Source: Pontiellaceae bacterium B12219 (GTDB lineage Bacteria; Verrucomicrobiota; Kiritimatiellia; Kiritimatiellales; Pontiellaceae). From it: DNA of 39,584 nucleotides. Where the stretch lies: the NCBI GenBank assembly GCA_029432795.1, contig JARNMJ010000042.1, positions 1-39,584 of the forward strand, read 5' to 3'. Below the pieces are notes generated by a model. It made no database searches and was not told the DNA's origin. It was given only the letters and a program-made list of their open reading frames with translations. Numbering within the stretch: position 1 is the first letter of the stretch; every line of letters starts with the position of its first letter. The translations under genes and the position numbers were made by a program. Of the stretch, positions 7,699 through 15,796 are shown one piece after another.

Positions 7699-9537
7699 CT
7701 AAAAATCCACGTCTTTATGCAGACGGGCTTCAAGCATCGGCTGCGCATCTTTCCAACCTTTGGAAAGGGCGTGCAGATCGTGTTTAATTCGGGTGGTTTC
7801 CACAAACCGCTCTTCATTGGAAAGGTCGGTACGCTGTTTCAAAACCGCCTGCTCCTGCTCCAATGCGCGTTTCCAAAAGAGCAGAATATACCGTTGCGCC
7901 AAATCCGTCGGCAGCGTTTCTGCGTCAATCGTCCGGGATTCCTCGACCTGAATCTGGCTGATAATCTTCTGCGTGGCTTCGTCAAACTCATGAAACCCTT
8001 CCGTCAGCGTTTCCGGCGGATCGAGCATCAGGATTTCAACCAGCTGTTTGCAGGTGGGATCGGTCAGATGCTGCGGCGGCAAAAAGTCGTGCACCAACGG
8101 GTGGACCTCGGGATAATAATGCACCAGCAGTTCCAGCAAAGCGGTTTCCTGGCGCGGGTAGGTTTTCTTAGGCACAATCGGGCGCGGAGCCTCTTCTTCA
8201 ACCTGCTTTCTAGCCGGGCGCTGCTGTTGCTGCTGTTTGACGCGGCGCAGATCCTGACTGAGCGCCATCGGCGAAATATTCAGTCGATCGGCGGCCGCGT
8301 GAATCATCGGATCGCGGCGCGCGGCCGAAGGGCATGTGCTGATAAAATTCAGTACGGCCTGCACCACGCGCATACGCCCGGCTTCCGTGCCCACATCTTC
8401 CGAACGCTGGAACGAATCGATCAGAAAATCCAGTGCGCCCGGCGCTTCACGGATCAGTTCAATCAACACCTCTTTTCCACTGTTCTTAATCAGCGAATCA
8501 GGATCTTCCTTTTCCGGAAGAGTGACCACACGAACGCTCAGCTCGTTGGCCATAAAAATTTCGGAAGACGCCAATGCGGCTTTAAGTCCGGCGGCATCGG
8601 CATCGAGCACGAGAATCACTTCGTCGGCATAGCGCTTGATCATCCGGGCATGGTTTTCGGTAAGAGCGGTACCCTGAGAAGCAACAACATTGTTCAAACC
8701 GGCCTGATGGCAGCGGATGGCGTCAATCTGCCCTTCCACCACAATGGCCTGCCGCGATTCAACGATCGGCTTGCGGGCTTTATCGAACGCGAAGAGCACA
8801 CGGTTCTTTTTGAACAAAAGCGTTTCGGGGCTGTTGACATATTTCGCGCCCTTTTCCGCCTTATTCATGATGCGCCCGCTGAAACCGATCACCCGGCCCA
8901 TCTGATCGCAGATCGGAAACATGATACGATTGCGGAAACGGTCGTAGTGGCTCTTCTGCCCATTCCGATCGGACGGCACCACCAGCCCGGCCGCTTCGAG
9001 CTGTTCAGCGGTATAGCCCTTTTTAACTGCACGACTCAAAAGCTGCTCCCAACCTTGGGGCGCATAGCCGATTTGAAAATCTTTAATCACGTCGATCGGC
9101 AGATCGCGTTCTTCCAGATAGCGCCGGGCTTCGGCACCTTCGGTGCCATCGAGCAGCATACGATGATAAAAAGCGGCCGCATCGGTGTGCAGTTTATAGA
9201 GAACATCCTTGTTACCGCTCTTTTCGGGCTGCCCGCCTTCGTAGACAATCTCAACGCCGACCCGTTCGGCCAAGACTCCGACGGCCGTCACAAAATCGAC
9301 CTTTTCGTAGTCCATCACAAAACGGAACACATCGCCGCCAACCCCGCAGCCAAAACAGTGAAAAACCTGCCGTCCGTCATTCACGGTGAACGACGGCGTT
9401 TTTTCCTTATGAAAGGGGCAGTTGCATTTATAGGTGGAACCGCGCCGGCGCAGTTCGGGCAGATAGGCCCCGACCACTTCAACAATGTTGCAGCGCGCGC
9501 GGATCTCTTCGATCGTCTCTTTGGGAATCATGGCCAT
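7699..9537 (-). CDS. dnaG: DNA primase
   Basis: Synthesises RNA primers for chromosome replication. The N-terminal zinc-binding domain shows CPFH (Cys40, His43) and CFGC (Cys61, Cys64). The catalytic core follows, with the TOPRIM motifs VVEGQIDAI and LVLDADAAG near the middle, and the C-terminal about 150 residues should form the helicase-binding domain. At 612 residues it is of normal length. ATG 9537 and ATG 9531 (third codon) are both possible; the second yields MIPKETIEEIR, closer to typical DnaG starts. It lies 6 bp behind the DUF4349 lipoprotein gene and 18 bp before the esterase, so all three may share a transcript; the usual rpsU/rpoD neighbours are absent. Confidence 0.97.
   Translation of the reverse strand: MAMIPKETIEEIRARCNIVEVVGAYLPELRRRGSTYKCNCPFHKEKTPSFTVNDGRQVFHCFGCGVGGDVFRFVMDYEKVDFVTAVGVLAERVGVEIVYEGGQPEKSGNKDVLYKLHTDAAAFYHRMLLDGTEGAEARRYLEERDLPIDVIKDFQIGYAPQGWEQLLSRAVKKGYTAEQLEAAGLVVPSDRNGQKSHYDRFRNRIMFPICDQMGRVIGFSGRIMNKAEKGAKYVNSPETLLFKKNRVLFAFDKARKPIVESRQAIVVEGQIDAIRCHQAGLNNVVASQGTALTENHARMIKRYADEVILVLDADAAGLKAALASSEIFMANELSVRVVTLPEKEDPDSLIKNSGKEVLIELIREAPGALDFLIDSFQRSEDVGTEAGRMRVVQAVLNFISTCPSAARRDPMIHAAADRLNISPMALSQDLRRVKQQQQQRPARKQVEEEAPRPIVPKKTYPRQETALLELLVHYYPEVHPLVHDFLPPQHLTDPTCKQLVEILMLDPPETLTEGFHEFDEATQKIISQIQVEESRTIDAETLPTDLAQRYILLFWKRALEQEQAVLKQRTDLSNEERFVETTRIKHDLHALSKGWKDAQPMLEARLHKDVDF
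7751..7765. repeat. TTCCARNNNYTGGAA, copy 4
   Basis: Exact copy with centre ACCTT in the 3' part of dnaG; codon phase on the coding strand S-K-G-W-K. A one-mismatch copy lies at 8398-8412. Confidence 0.9.
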
Positions 9538-9543
9538 AGTGAA

Positions 9544-10278
9544 TTACTGCTGTTCGTACGATGCATCTTTCCACACAAAGAGCTTTTTCACGCACCACGT
9601 TGCGCCTTCCCAGACATAGCCCAGCGGGCCGAGAACTTTTTCATGTTCTCTGGCATTCAACCGAATGGAAAGTGAAGCATAATCAACCCTCCCCTTCATC
9701 GCCTTCAGACGTGCGGTCATCGAATCGATGTCCCCCTGCAGCCGGGTCAGTTCCCGCTCAATTGCCAGAACATCTTTCACTTCATCCGCACGGTCGAGCA
9801 GCTTCTGCAAGCGATCGCGCAATTGCTTATTGGTTTCCAAACGGGCCTGCATATCCACATATCGTTCGGTGACATCTTCCGAAGAAATCGATTTGCTGAT
9901 GACCTCGCCAATGCCGTCCAGCGAACGCAGCATCTGCTCCAGCTTATCGGAAGGAACGCGGGCGGTTAACGTGGTTGACGGTCGGTCGCCGTAGTCGTTC
10001 GAGCTCGATGACTCAATATATCCATCCACATGTCTGATGGTCGCCGAGATCTGTTCCGCGGCATTGGAAATGCTCATTACCTCAATCGTCATCGAACCGG
10101 TCCAGATTAACATCTGCTCTGTCTGGGCATTTTCAGGTGTACTGCCTGGCGGGGCATCGGCCATCAGAGCCGATCCGTGCCGGGAGGCCTCGGAATAATA
10201 GTCTGACCTGCCATACATGGACTGACAGCCCGACAAAACGGTAACAAGTAAAAAGGCGGGTGTGATGAATTTCAACAT
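9544..10278 (-). CDS. DUF4349-domain lipoprotein
   Basis: An exported lipoprotein of unknown function. The first 18 residues form a hydrophobic signal with lipobox VLSGC, so Cys18 should be lipidated. Residues about 55-215 match the DUF4349 layout: a beta-rich start (MLIWTGSMTIEV), then paired helices with heptad spacing (LETNKQLRDRLQKLLDRADEVKDVLAIERELTRLQGDI), probably a coiled coil, and a final YASLSIRL strand. The usual C-terminal membrane helix of many DUF4349 proteins is reduced to a weakly hydrophobic segment (LGYVWEGATWCVKKLFVW). The start has GGAG 9 bp upstream. It precedes dnaG by 6 bp; no functional link is evident. Confidence 0.8.
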   Translation of the reverse strand: MLKFITPAFLLVTVLSGCQSMYGRSDYYSEASRHGSALMADAPPGSTPENAQTEQMLIWTGSMTIEVMSISNAAEQISATIRHVDGYIESSSSNDYGDRPSTTLTARVPSDKLEQMLRSLDGIGEVISKSISSEDVTERYVDMQARLETNKQLRDRLQKLLDRADEVKDVLAIERELTRLQGDIDSMTARLKAMKGRVDYASLSIRLNAREHEKVLGPLGYVWEGATWCVKKLFVWKDASYEQQ

Positions 10279-10397
10279 GGGTACACTCCAGAATCAGGGG
10301 TTGAGTTCCTAGGAATAGCGGAACCCTTCACCGCGCTCAATCCTGCGCTGTGGAATTTTAAGCGCGGGGTTGCAGTCCTTCCCGAAACGCTATAGTT

Positions 10398-10412
10398 TTC
10401 CAACCATTGGAA
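10398..10412. repeat. TTCCARNNNYTGGAA, copy 5
   Basis: Exact copy with centre ACCAT, ending 7 bp before the ATG of the small membrane gene at 10420. Its right arm (TGGAA) is the only purine-rich stretch at ribosome-site distance, so the motif may influence translation there. Confidence 0.9.
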
Positions 10413-10419
10413 ACACACT

Positions 10420-10728
10420 ATGAAACTGCCAAGACTTGAAGAGATGAACAGTGAGCGCTTTCTGAACGAAGTGCTTGAGGAAAACAAGCGCGAGCAATGG
10501 CGTAAGAGCACCCTGATTCGCCGCAATGTTTATCTCTGGCTCTTCATCATTGGAATGCTTTGCGTTTTATACACGGCACTCGTCAACCGAATGACCCTAT
10601 GCATTCTGTCGCTATGCCTGGCCATCGTATCGCTGGTCATCATGACCAAATACGATACCCAGCTTTACTTTCTGAAAATCCTGAAACTGCGGGATGAACA
10701 GAAAGATAAAGAACCGGATCATGCCTGA
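10420..10728 (+). CDS. Small membrane protein, unknown
   Basis: A 102-residue protein I do not recognise. A charged N-terminal helix (about residues 1-35, rich in E, K and R) is followed by two membrane segments, about residues 36-58 (VYLWLFIIGMLCVLYTALV) and 60-80, then a charged tail ending EQKDKEPDHA. Both ends are probably cytoplasmic. Its stop codon abuts the stop codon of convergent cvpA with no base between, which leaves no room for a terminator. The initiation region is dominated by a TTCCARNNNYTGGAA palindrome. Coding status is supported by length, composition and the clean two-helix pattern. Confidence 0.65.
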   Translation: MKLPRLEEMNSERFLNEVLEENKREQWRKSTLIRRNVYLWLFIIGMLCVLYTALVNRMTLCILSLCLAIVSLVIMTKYDTQLYFLKILKLRDEQKDKEPDHA

Positions 10729-11301
10729 TTAAAGCTCGCCGACCTCGCCAGCTTCTTCCCGTTTCATCAGTTCGGATTTCCAGTCGCGGAGCTTCTGATC
10801 ATAAAGCACGGTCAGGCGCGGCTGAATCCGCGGTACGATTTGATAACAGACCAGTTTGCCCACCTGGGATTTCATCCGGAACTTTTCGAAGCATTTACCC
10901 GACTGATCCAGCATAACGAGCAGAATCATCGCAATCAATCCCATCAGCATGCCGCGAAAAAAACCGAAGATCAGGCCCCAACCCTGGTCAGCACGCTCTG
11001 AGAACTGCAGCTTAAGCAGCCCGGCCAGCATTTTGCTGAACAGCATAAACAGGGCAATGCCGAGAACCAGCAGCGTGATCAGCAGCATCCACATCAGGTA
11101 GGTTTCTTCCAACCCCCGGAAAACTCCGCCAAAGTAGCTGAACAGAAAAGGGTAGGCGAAAAAGAGCAGAATTCCACAGGTGCAAAAGGTCAGCACATGG
11201 GCCAGCTGGGCAGCAAACCCTTTCTGATAGCCGCCCCATGCAAATAAAACCGCCACCAGTACATACGCGACATCCACTAAACTCAACCAATTCGGGATCA
11301 T
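10729..11301 (-). CDS. CvpA family membrane protein
   Basis: A 190-residue inner-membrane protein with four predicted helices, starting with the family-typical LVDVAYVLVAVLFAWGGYQKGF and a conserved GFFRGMLMG segment after the third helix. CvpA proteins are linked to colicin V production and, in other bacteria, to envelope stress tolerance; the biochemical role is unresolved. The ATG at 11301 is preceded by GGAG at 7 bp. A dispersed palindrome (11318-11332) lies 17 bp upstream of the start, in the likely leader. The C-terminal tail after residue 145 is soluble and charged. Confidence 0.82.
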   Translation of the reverse strand: MIPNWLSLVDVAYVLVAVLFAWGGYQKGFAAQLAHVLTFCTCGILLFFAYPFLFSYFGGVFRGLEETYLMWMLLITLLVLGIALFMLFSKMLAGLLKLQFSERADQGWGLIFGFFRGMLMGLIAMILLVMLDQSGKCFEKFRMKSQVGKLVCYQIVPRIQPRLTVLYDQKLRDWKSELMKREEAGEVGEL

Positions 11302-11317
11302 ATTTAACTCCGTCTTT

Positions 11318-11332
11318 TTCCAAGGTTTGGAA
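11318..11332. repeat. TTCCARNNNYTGGAA, copy 6
   Basis: Exact copy with centre AGGTT in the leader of cvpA, 17 bp upstream of its start codon. Confidence 0.9.
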
Positions 11333-11410
11333 ACTGCCTTTATCTAGCATTTTCAGCGCCAGCAAAGCGGTAAAAACCTTTTTTACCACGGCACACACTC
11401 TATTTGTTAG

Positions 11411-11450
11411 AAAATACCCCGTATTTTAACAAAAACCACAAGATATTGTG
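11411..11450. promoter_or_regulatory. Two dyads upstream of nrdD, one NrdR-box-like
   Basis: CACAAGATATTGTG (11437-11450) is a close match to the NrdR-box consensus (ACACwATATATwgTGT) that represses ribonucleotide reductase genes when dATP is high. A second dyad, AAAATAC-CCC-GTATTTT (11411-11427), lies upstream. A partner NrdR box at the usual spacing of about 31 bp is not clear; the weak candidate ACACTCTATTTGTT lies 42 bp upstream. Confidence 0.55.
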
Positions 11451-11458
11451 CCGAACCC

Positions 11459-11488
11459 TTGACACACCTACTTCTGATTGCATAGTTT
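11459..11488 (+). promoter_or_regulatory. Probable nrdD promoter
   Basis: A perfect TTGACA (11459-11464) and an ATAGTT/TAGTTT hexamer 17-18 bp later. The NrdR-like dyad ends 8 bp upstream of the -35 element. This leaves a leader of about 60-70 nt before ATG 11557. Confidence 0.55.
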
Positions 11489-11556
11489 CTATGCTCGTCA
11501 AACACGGGAACAGCGGTTTGACGGGCTTAATCTATACTAACATCAGGGGAAAAATC

Positions 11557-14253
11557 ATGTCGGAAGAACGACCAAATGCCGCATTCGACGGCTTTCAAAA
11601 ACGCTCAGGACTCGTCGTACCGTTCAGTTGGCAGAAAATTGAACTGGCGATCGACCGCGCCGTAGAAGATGCGGCACGAAAACACCAACTTCCAAAAAAT
11701 GAAGGGCTGGCCTCCAAAGTAACCGATCAGGTGCTGCAGCAGCTGACCACACCGGCAAGCGAATTCTATGTCCACAGCGACAGCAACGGGAAACGTATCC
11801 CGAGAATTGAAGATGTGCAGGACCTCGTCGAAATCGTCCTCGCCGAACAGGGCGAAACGCTCGTCGTCGCCACCTATAAGCGCTACCGCAAACAACGCGA
11901 AATCGCACGTCGTAACATCCGTGTTCGCGGAAATCCTGCAAAAGATGTCGACGTCACCGATGCCTCCCTGCTTCTCGTTGAATCCTCCTCGCAGACCGTG
12001 AACCTACCCTGGGATCGTAAGCGCATTGTTAAACAGATTCTCGATAAAACCGACCTCTCCGTCGAGCTCGCCATCAACGTCGCAAAATCCGTTGAAAACC
12101 GGATTATCGGCGGCGATATGACCATTATAAGCACCACCCTGATCCGGGAGCTCGTCAACAATGAGCTGATGGAACGCGGCTTCTCCCAGCAGCTGCGCGA
12201 CCTCTCTCTTTATCGCGTATCCAAAGACTATCTCGAAAATCTGATGTTCACCAAGTCGACCGAAAACTCGAATATCGTGAACAACAATCCCGAAGCCGTA
12301 AACCTCGGCATTGCGGAACTCGTGCTGAAACAATGGGCGCTCGACACCATTTTCAGCCCCGAAGTGAAACGCGCACACGACACCGGAGCAATTCATGTGC
12401 ACGACCTCGGCTACCCGACCCGCGTCTACTGTTCCTCGCACTCGATCGAATATGTAAAAAAATACGGACTCAATGGACTCATCAATCTGAACACCTCGTC
12501 CAATCCGGCCCGTTCCGCCTCGGTGCTGACCGGCCACCTCAATACCTTCCTCGCCTCCATGCAGGCGAACTATGCCGGCGCACTCGGCATTGCCTACATC
12601 AACATTCTCTACGCTCCGTTCCTCGTCGGCATGGATGCGGCGGCACTGAAGCAAATTGCCCAGGAACTCATTTTCAACGGTTCCCAGAATGCATTTTCGC
12701 GTGGAGGACAGACCCTCTTCCTCGATTTCAACATTCACAGCGGCGTGCCCTCCTATCTGAAAACCGTTCCAGCCATTGGACCGGGCGGGCATTACCAGCT
12801 GCGCCTGAAAGACGGCTCCATTGCCGAACTGACCGAGGAACTGCGCGAAGAAACCGACATTGGCGGAAACCGTCTGATGGATCTGTACTACGAGGACCCA
12901 ACCCTGGGAAAACGCCTCGTGCTGCGTGAACTCGCCGACGAAAAAGAAGGCATCATCTACGACCCCGATGTGCAGGCCATGCTCGAAGAAAACGGCGAAG
13001 CCATCGTGACCTACGGCGACTACACCCATGAAGCACAGGAATTCTGCCGCGCGCTGCTCCGAGTTTTCGGCGAAGGCGATGCCCACGGCCGCATCTTCGA
13101 ATTTCCAAAATGCGATTTCCACGTTTCCGACGAAACCTACGAAGATCCCGCCCAGTTTGAAATCTTCCGCGAAGCCTGCGAACTCGCCTCCAAGAACGGC
13201 TCAACCTACTTCATCTTCGACCGCGACGAAGTCACCCTCTCCGCCTGCTGCCGCCTGCGCACCACCATCAGCGACAGCCGGATGCTGAAACATCCCGAAA
13301 GCATGCGCTTCTGCGGTTTCCAGAACGTGACCATCAATATTCCGCAGGCCTCCTACCGCGCAGCCCGCGCCGGCGGCGACATTGTTGAAAACTTCTATGC
13401 CGAGCTCGACCGCACCATGGAACTCGCCGTCGATGCCCATCTGCAGAAAAAAGCCAAAGCCGCCGAAATGCTCAGCGGCCCCGGCCACCCCCTCTGGCAG
13501 ATTGGAAAAACGGCAAACGACGGAAAACCCTATGTCGACCTTGAACAGTGCACCTATATTCTCGGCCTGATCGGCGTGAACGATGCCGTCAAATTCCTGA
13601 TCGGTCAGGAATTGCACGAAAGCCCGGAAGCCCAGCGTTTCGGCCTTAAAATTGTGGCGCACATGTATCAGAAAGCCAAAAAAATGGCCGCCAAATACAA
13701 CCTCAAGATCACGCTCGAAGAATCCCCCGCCGAATCCGCCGCGCGCCGTCTGGCGAAATCCGACCTGATCTATTTTGCCGAAGAGTCGAAAGACGTGGTG
13801 AAAGGTCCGGCCGACGCCGAGTACTACACCAACTCCATTCACCTCGCCGCCGAAGCCGATGTTTCGCTGGTGGAACGAATCACCGAACAAAGCAAATATC
13901 ACAGTATGATCGAATCCGGCGCCATCACCCATTGTTTCATTGGCGAAGAACGGCCCGATGCCGATTCCATCGCGCATCTGATGACCGAAGTGTTCTACCG
14001 CACGCAATCCGCTCAGGTTTGTGTATCGCCGGAATTCACCTTCTGCGATTCCTGTCAGCACCAAACCCGCGGCCTGCTCGAACGCTGTCCGGAATGCGGC
14101 TCCACCGATGTCGTCGGCGAAACCCGCGTGGTGGGTTATTTCAGTAAAATTCAGAACTGGAACAAATCCAAACGCTACGGTGAGCTGCTCGCCCGCCACG
14201 CCGGCAAATACAATATCGTTGAAGCCGAAGAAAACGAAAGGGTTACTGCGTAA
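11557..14253 (+). CDS. nrdD: Anaerobic (class III) ribonucleoside-triphosphate reductase
   Basis: Glycyl-radical enzyme that reduces ribonucleotides to deoxyribonucleotides without oxygen. The 898-residue protein is longer than E. coli NrdD (about 710) because it carries two N-terminal ATP-cone regulatory domains: about 18-105 (VVPFSWQKIELAIDRAV) and about 125-225 (NLPWDRKRIVKQILDKT). The core has HVHDLGYPTRVYC-type segments and ACCRLRTTI with the thiyl-radical cysteine region. The C-terminus has the zinc site CDSC...CPEC and the glycyl-radical loop RVVGYFSKIQNWNKSK. ATG 11557 has an AGGGGA site at 8 bp; an upstream ATG in frame at 11404 would cross the promoter. Redoxin and nrdG genes follow. 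Confidence 0.96.
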   Translation: MSEERPNAAFDGFQKRSGLVVPFSWQKIELAIDRAVEDAARKHQLPKNEGLASKVTDQVLQQLTTPASEFYVHSDSNGKRIPRIEDVQDLVEIVLAEQGETLVVATYKRYRKQREIARRNIRVRGNPAKDVDVTDASLLLVESSSQTVNLPWDRKRIVKQILDKTDLSVELAINVAKSVENRIIGGDMTIISTTLIRELVNNELMERGFSQQLRDLSLYRVSKDYLENLMFTKSTENSNIVNNNPEAVNLGIAELVLKQWALDTIFSPEVKRAHDTGAIHVHDLGYPTRVYCSSHSIEYVKKYGLNGLINLNTSSNPARSASVLTGHLNTFLASMQANYAGALGIAYINILYAPFLVGMDAAALKQIAQELIFNGSQNAFSRGGQTLFLDFNIHSGVPSYLKTVPAIGPGGHYQLRLKDGSIAELTEELREETDIGGNRLMDLYYEDPTLGKRLVLRELADEKEGIIYDPDVQAMLEENGEAIVTYGDYTHEAQEFCRALLRVFGEGDAHGRIFEFPKCDFHVSDETYEDPAQFEIFREACELASKNGSTYFIFDRDEVTLSACCRLRTTISDSRMLKHPESMRFCGFQNVTINIPQASYRAARAGGDIVENFYAELDRTMELAVDAHLQKKAKAAEMLSGPGHPLWQIGKTANDGKPYVDLEQCTYILGLIGVNDAVKFLIGQELHESPEAQRFGLKIVAHMYQKAKKMAAKYNLKITLEESPAESAARRLAKSDLIYFAEESKDVVKGPADAEYYTNSIHLAAEADVSLVERITEQSKYHSMIESGAITHCFIGEERPDADSIAHLMTEVFYRTQSAQVCVSPEFTFCDSCQHQTRGLLERCPECGSTDVVGETRVVGYFSKIQNWNKSKRYGELLARHAGKYNIVEAEENERVTA

Positions 14254-14257
14254 CCGG

Positions 14258-14329
14258 GTCCAAGGTCGGAAAGTCCAACGTCAGAAAGTCCATAGCAGAC
14301 CTTCGTCCTGAGACCTTCAGACCTTCGAC
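14258..14329. repeat. Imperfect inverted repeat built of GACCTTC / GAAGGTC units
   Basis: The 96-bp gap after nrdD holds an 18-nt left arm (14258-14275) matching the reverse complement of 14312-14329 at 15 of 18 positions. GACCTTC occurs three times in the right half, and a GTC-n-GAAAGTCCA unit twice in the left half. It looks like a small dispersed repeat that can fold into a long hairpin between two operon genes. Confidence 0.7.
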
Positions 14330-14349
14330 CTCCTGAAAGGAGATAAATT

Positions 14350-14745
14350 ATGGCTGCAAAATATCAGATCAGAGTATTCGGGAAACAGGGCTGCGATAAA
14401 TGCCACACGCTGAATCAGCGCCTGGATAAGCTGTTGACCAAAGAGGACTACGCCGACTTTGAAAAATGCTATATCGATGTGGAAACCACCGATGGTCTCG
14501 TGGCGTTTGCCGAAGCCGAATGCATCAACCCCTCACGCATCCCGGCCATGCTGGTCACCGCCTGGGACGAAGAACGAGCCGACTACATTCCGCTCAGTTC
14601 CAAAGCGCCCGGAGCAAAGGATCCGGTTTGTAAAAAATCGAAGCTTTATCAATATGTCGGGTTGCAGACCGATTATTCCGATGTCGGAAAAGGCCTTATT
14701 ACGCCAAAGATGATCCAAACCGTTTTATCTGAAGCCAAACAGTAA
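14350..14745 (+). CDS. Glutaredoxin/thioredoxin-like protein, probable NrdD electron donor
   Basis: A 131-residue small redoxin with active-site CDKC (Cys15, Cys18) directly after a first strand (YQIRVFGKQGC), and a cis-proline loop at SRIPAML. The position between nrdD and nrdG suggests that it reduces the NrdD active-site disulfide, as redoxins do for the thioredoxin-dependent class III subgroup; this is inference from context. The start has AAAGGAG 8 bp upstream, and that ribosome site can pair with a preceding CTCCT (14330-14334) in a 5-bp hairpin. A second cysteine (in DPVCKKSK) lies outside the redox motif. The exact family (NrdH, glutaredoxin or a distinct clade) is not settled. Confidence 0.8.
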   Translation: MAAKYQIRVFGKQGCDKCHTLNQRLDKLLTKEDYADFEKCYIDVETTDGLVAFAEAECINPSRIPAMLVTAWDEERADYIPLSSKAPGAKDPVCKKSKLYQYVGLQTDYSDVGKGLITPKMIQTVLSEAKQ

Positions 14746-14758
14746 ACTTTCTTCACCC

Positions 14759-14809
14759 GACCCGCCGGGCGCCCGGACCTTCCTTCCCTCAGCGTCCGGC
14801 GGGTCATTT
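14759..14809 (+). terminator. Hairpin after redoxin gene, terminator-like
   Basis: Stem GACCCGCCGG (14759-14768) pairs perfectly with CCGGCGGGTC (14796-14805), with further inner pairing possible, followed only by ATTTT. It may attenuate transcription between nrdD-redoxin and nrdG. Confidence 0.65.
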
Positions 14810-14842
14810 TGGTGAAATAGTTTCAACCCTCTGGAAAAGATC

Positions 14843-14905
14843 GCCACGAAGAAGCACAAAAAACACAAAGACACTGCGGTTCTGGTCTTCGTGCCTCTTT
14901 GTGGC
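14843..14905. repeat. Dispersed inverted repeat (GCCAC..AAG type) abutting nrdG
   Basis: Left arm 14843-14860 and right arm 14888-14905 are inverted copies with three transitions (15 of 18 match), of the GCCACGAAGAAGCAC / TTCGTGCCTCTTTGTGGC type. Repeats of this flavour are scattered in many genomes. It ends 12 bp before the nrdG start codon and leaves no ribosome binding site between. Confidence 0.8.
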
Positions 14906-14917
14906 TAAAAAAAAATT

Positions 14918-15619
14918 ATGCCCGACATCAGCCCAGTTTATGCCTATTTAGAAAAGCCCTCGATGGTGGATTATCCGAAGCATTTTGCGGCGGTGTTTTT
15001 CACCAGCGGCTGCAACTTCTCCTGCGGGTTCTGCCATAACGCTTCGTTAATGGGTAAAAAACAGGCCGGACTTTCGTGGGACAAGCTGGAAGCCGCCTGC
15101 ACAAAATTTAAAAAGGAATGGGTCAACGGCGTTGTGATTACCGGCGGCGAACCGACCTGTTCCGCAGATCTGCCGGAACTCATCACCTTTTTTAAATCGT
15201 TCGGTTTTGCGGTTAAACTCGACACTAACGGCTCGCATCCCGAGTTGCTGAAACAGGTGCTGCCCCTCGTCGACTATGTGGCGATGGATGTTAAAACCGG
15301 ATTTTCAGGCTACAAAGATTTAGTGCAGTTTTCGGACGTTGGAAAAATCCGCACATGCGTCGATTTAATAAAAACGGAAGCCGAAGACTATGAATTCCGT
15401 ACCACCGTCATCGAATCGCTTCACACCAATCACCTGATGGATGAAGTGGCCGGAGTCATTCAGGGGGCCAAACGGTATGCCCTCCAGGCCTTCATCCCGC
15501 GCGATGAACTTCCGAGCCCCGCCTTCCGCGCACTTTCCCGCACCACCGCCTCGCGCCTGCATGAACTGAAAGCCCGCATGACCGGCTGCGCCGAAGAAAT
15601 CCTCCTGCGCGGCGCATGA
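14918..15619 (+). CDS. nrdG: Anaerobic ribonucleotide reductase activating protein
   Basis: Radical-SAM activase that installs the glycyl radical on NrdD. The 4Fe-4S cysteines are in SGCNFSCGFCHN (Cys32, Cys36, Cys39; CxxxCxxC), followed by VVITGGEPT and DTNGSHP-type SAM-binding segments. At 233 residues it resembles the NrdG subgroup with a YjjW/PflA-like extension more than the short E. coli NrdG (about 154). The initiation region is A-rich, lacks a Shine-Dalgarno sequence and lies right next to the repeat at 14843-14905, so its native leader has probably been replaced. The stop is 4 bp before the first REP-like element. Confidence 0.92.
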   Translation: MPDISPVYAYLEKPSMVDYPKHFAAVFFTSGCNFSCGFCHNASLMGKKQAGLSWDKLEAACTKFKKEWVNGVVITGGEPTCSADLPELITFFKSFGFAVKLDTNGSHPELLKQVLPLVDYVAMDVKTGFSGYKDLVQFSDVGKIRTCVDLIKTEAEDYEFRTTVIESLHTNHLMDEVAGVIQGAKRYALQAFIPRDELPSPAFRALSRTTASRLHELKARMTGCAEEILLRGA

Positions 15620-15623
15620 TGCG

Positions 15624-15678
15624 TGGAGGGCGAGGTTTCAACCGAGCCCTGCATACGCAGAGTTCGGACAGAGCCTCA
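15624..15678. repeat. REP-like element, copy 1 (upstream of RAYT)
   Basis: Begins TGGAGGGCGAGGTTTC and ends GTTCGGACAGAGCCTCA. It matches copies 2 and 3 over about 55 bp but lacks the terminal CCCTCCA, so its outer stem is incomplete. Confidence 0.85.
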
Positions 15679-15696
15679 TTCCAACCCGCGACCCTG

Positions 15697-15758
15697 TGGA
15701 GGGCGAGGTTCCATCCGAGCCGTGCGTACGTGGAGTTCGGACAGAGCCTCACCCTCCA
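15697..15758. repeat. REP-like element, copy 2 (upstream of RAYT)
   Basis: 62 bp, starting TGGAGGGCGAGGTT and ending AGCCTCACCCTCCA. These 14-bp ends are inverted copies with two mismatches, and inner segments (CCGAGC / GTTCGG) allow a longer imperfect stem around CGTACG. It ends 38 bp before the RAYT start codon. Confidence 0.9.
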
Positions 15759-15796
15759 ACATTGACACCTCACCTGTTCAATCATACTTTTGGAAC

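Noticed and set aside
7717-9675. A 652-codon plus-strand frame opposite dnaG, longer than dnaG itself
   Set aside because: dnaG on the other strand has all primase motifs. The antisense frame has no recognisable domain, and long antisense frames are common in G+C-rich coding DNA.
12004-13122. A 372-codon minus-strand frame inside nrdD, and similar ones in proB and pyk
   Set aside because: They mirror conserved enzymes and show only low-complexity, shadow-type sequence.
14258-14342. CRISPR-like array from the GACCTTC units
   Set aside because: Units are 7 bp, irregularly spaced and without spacers; no cas genes. The Cas2-like fold of the PaaX-like protein is a family feature, not a CRISPR sign.
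15623-15796. Upstream extension of the RAYT frame
   Set aside because: It translates REP repeats; the family-like N-terminus begins at 15797.
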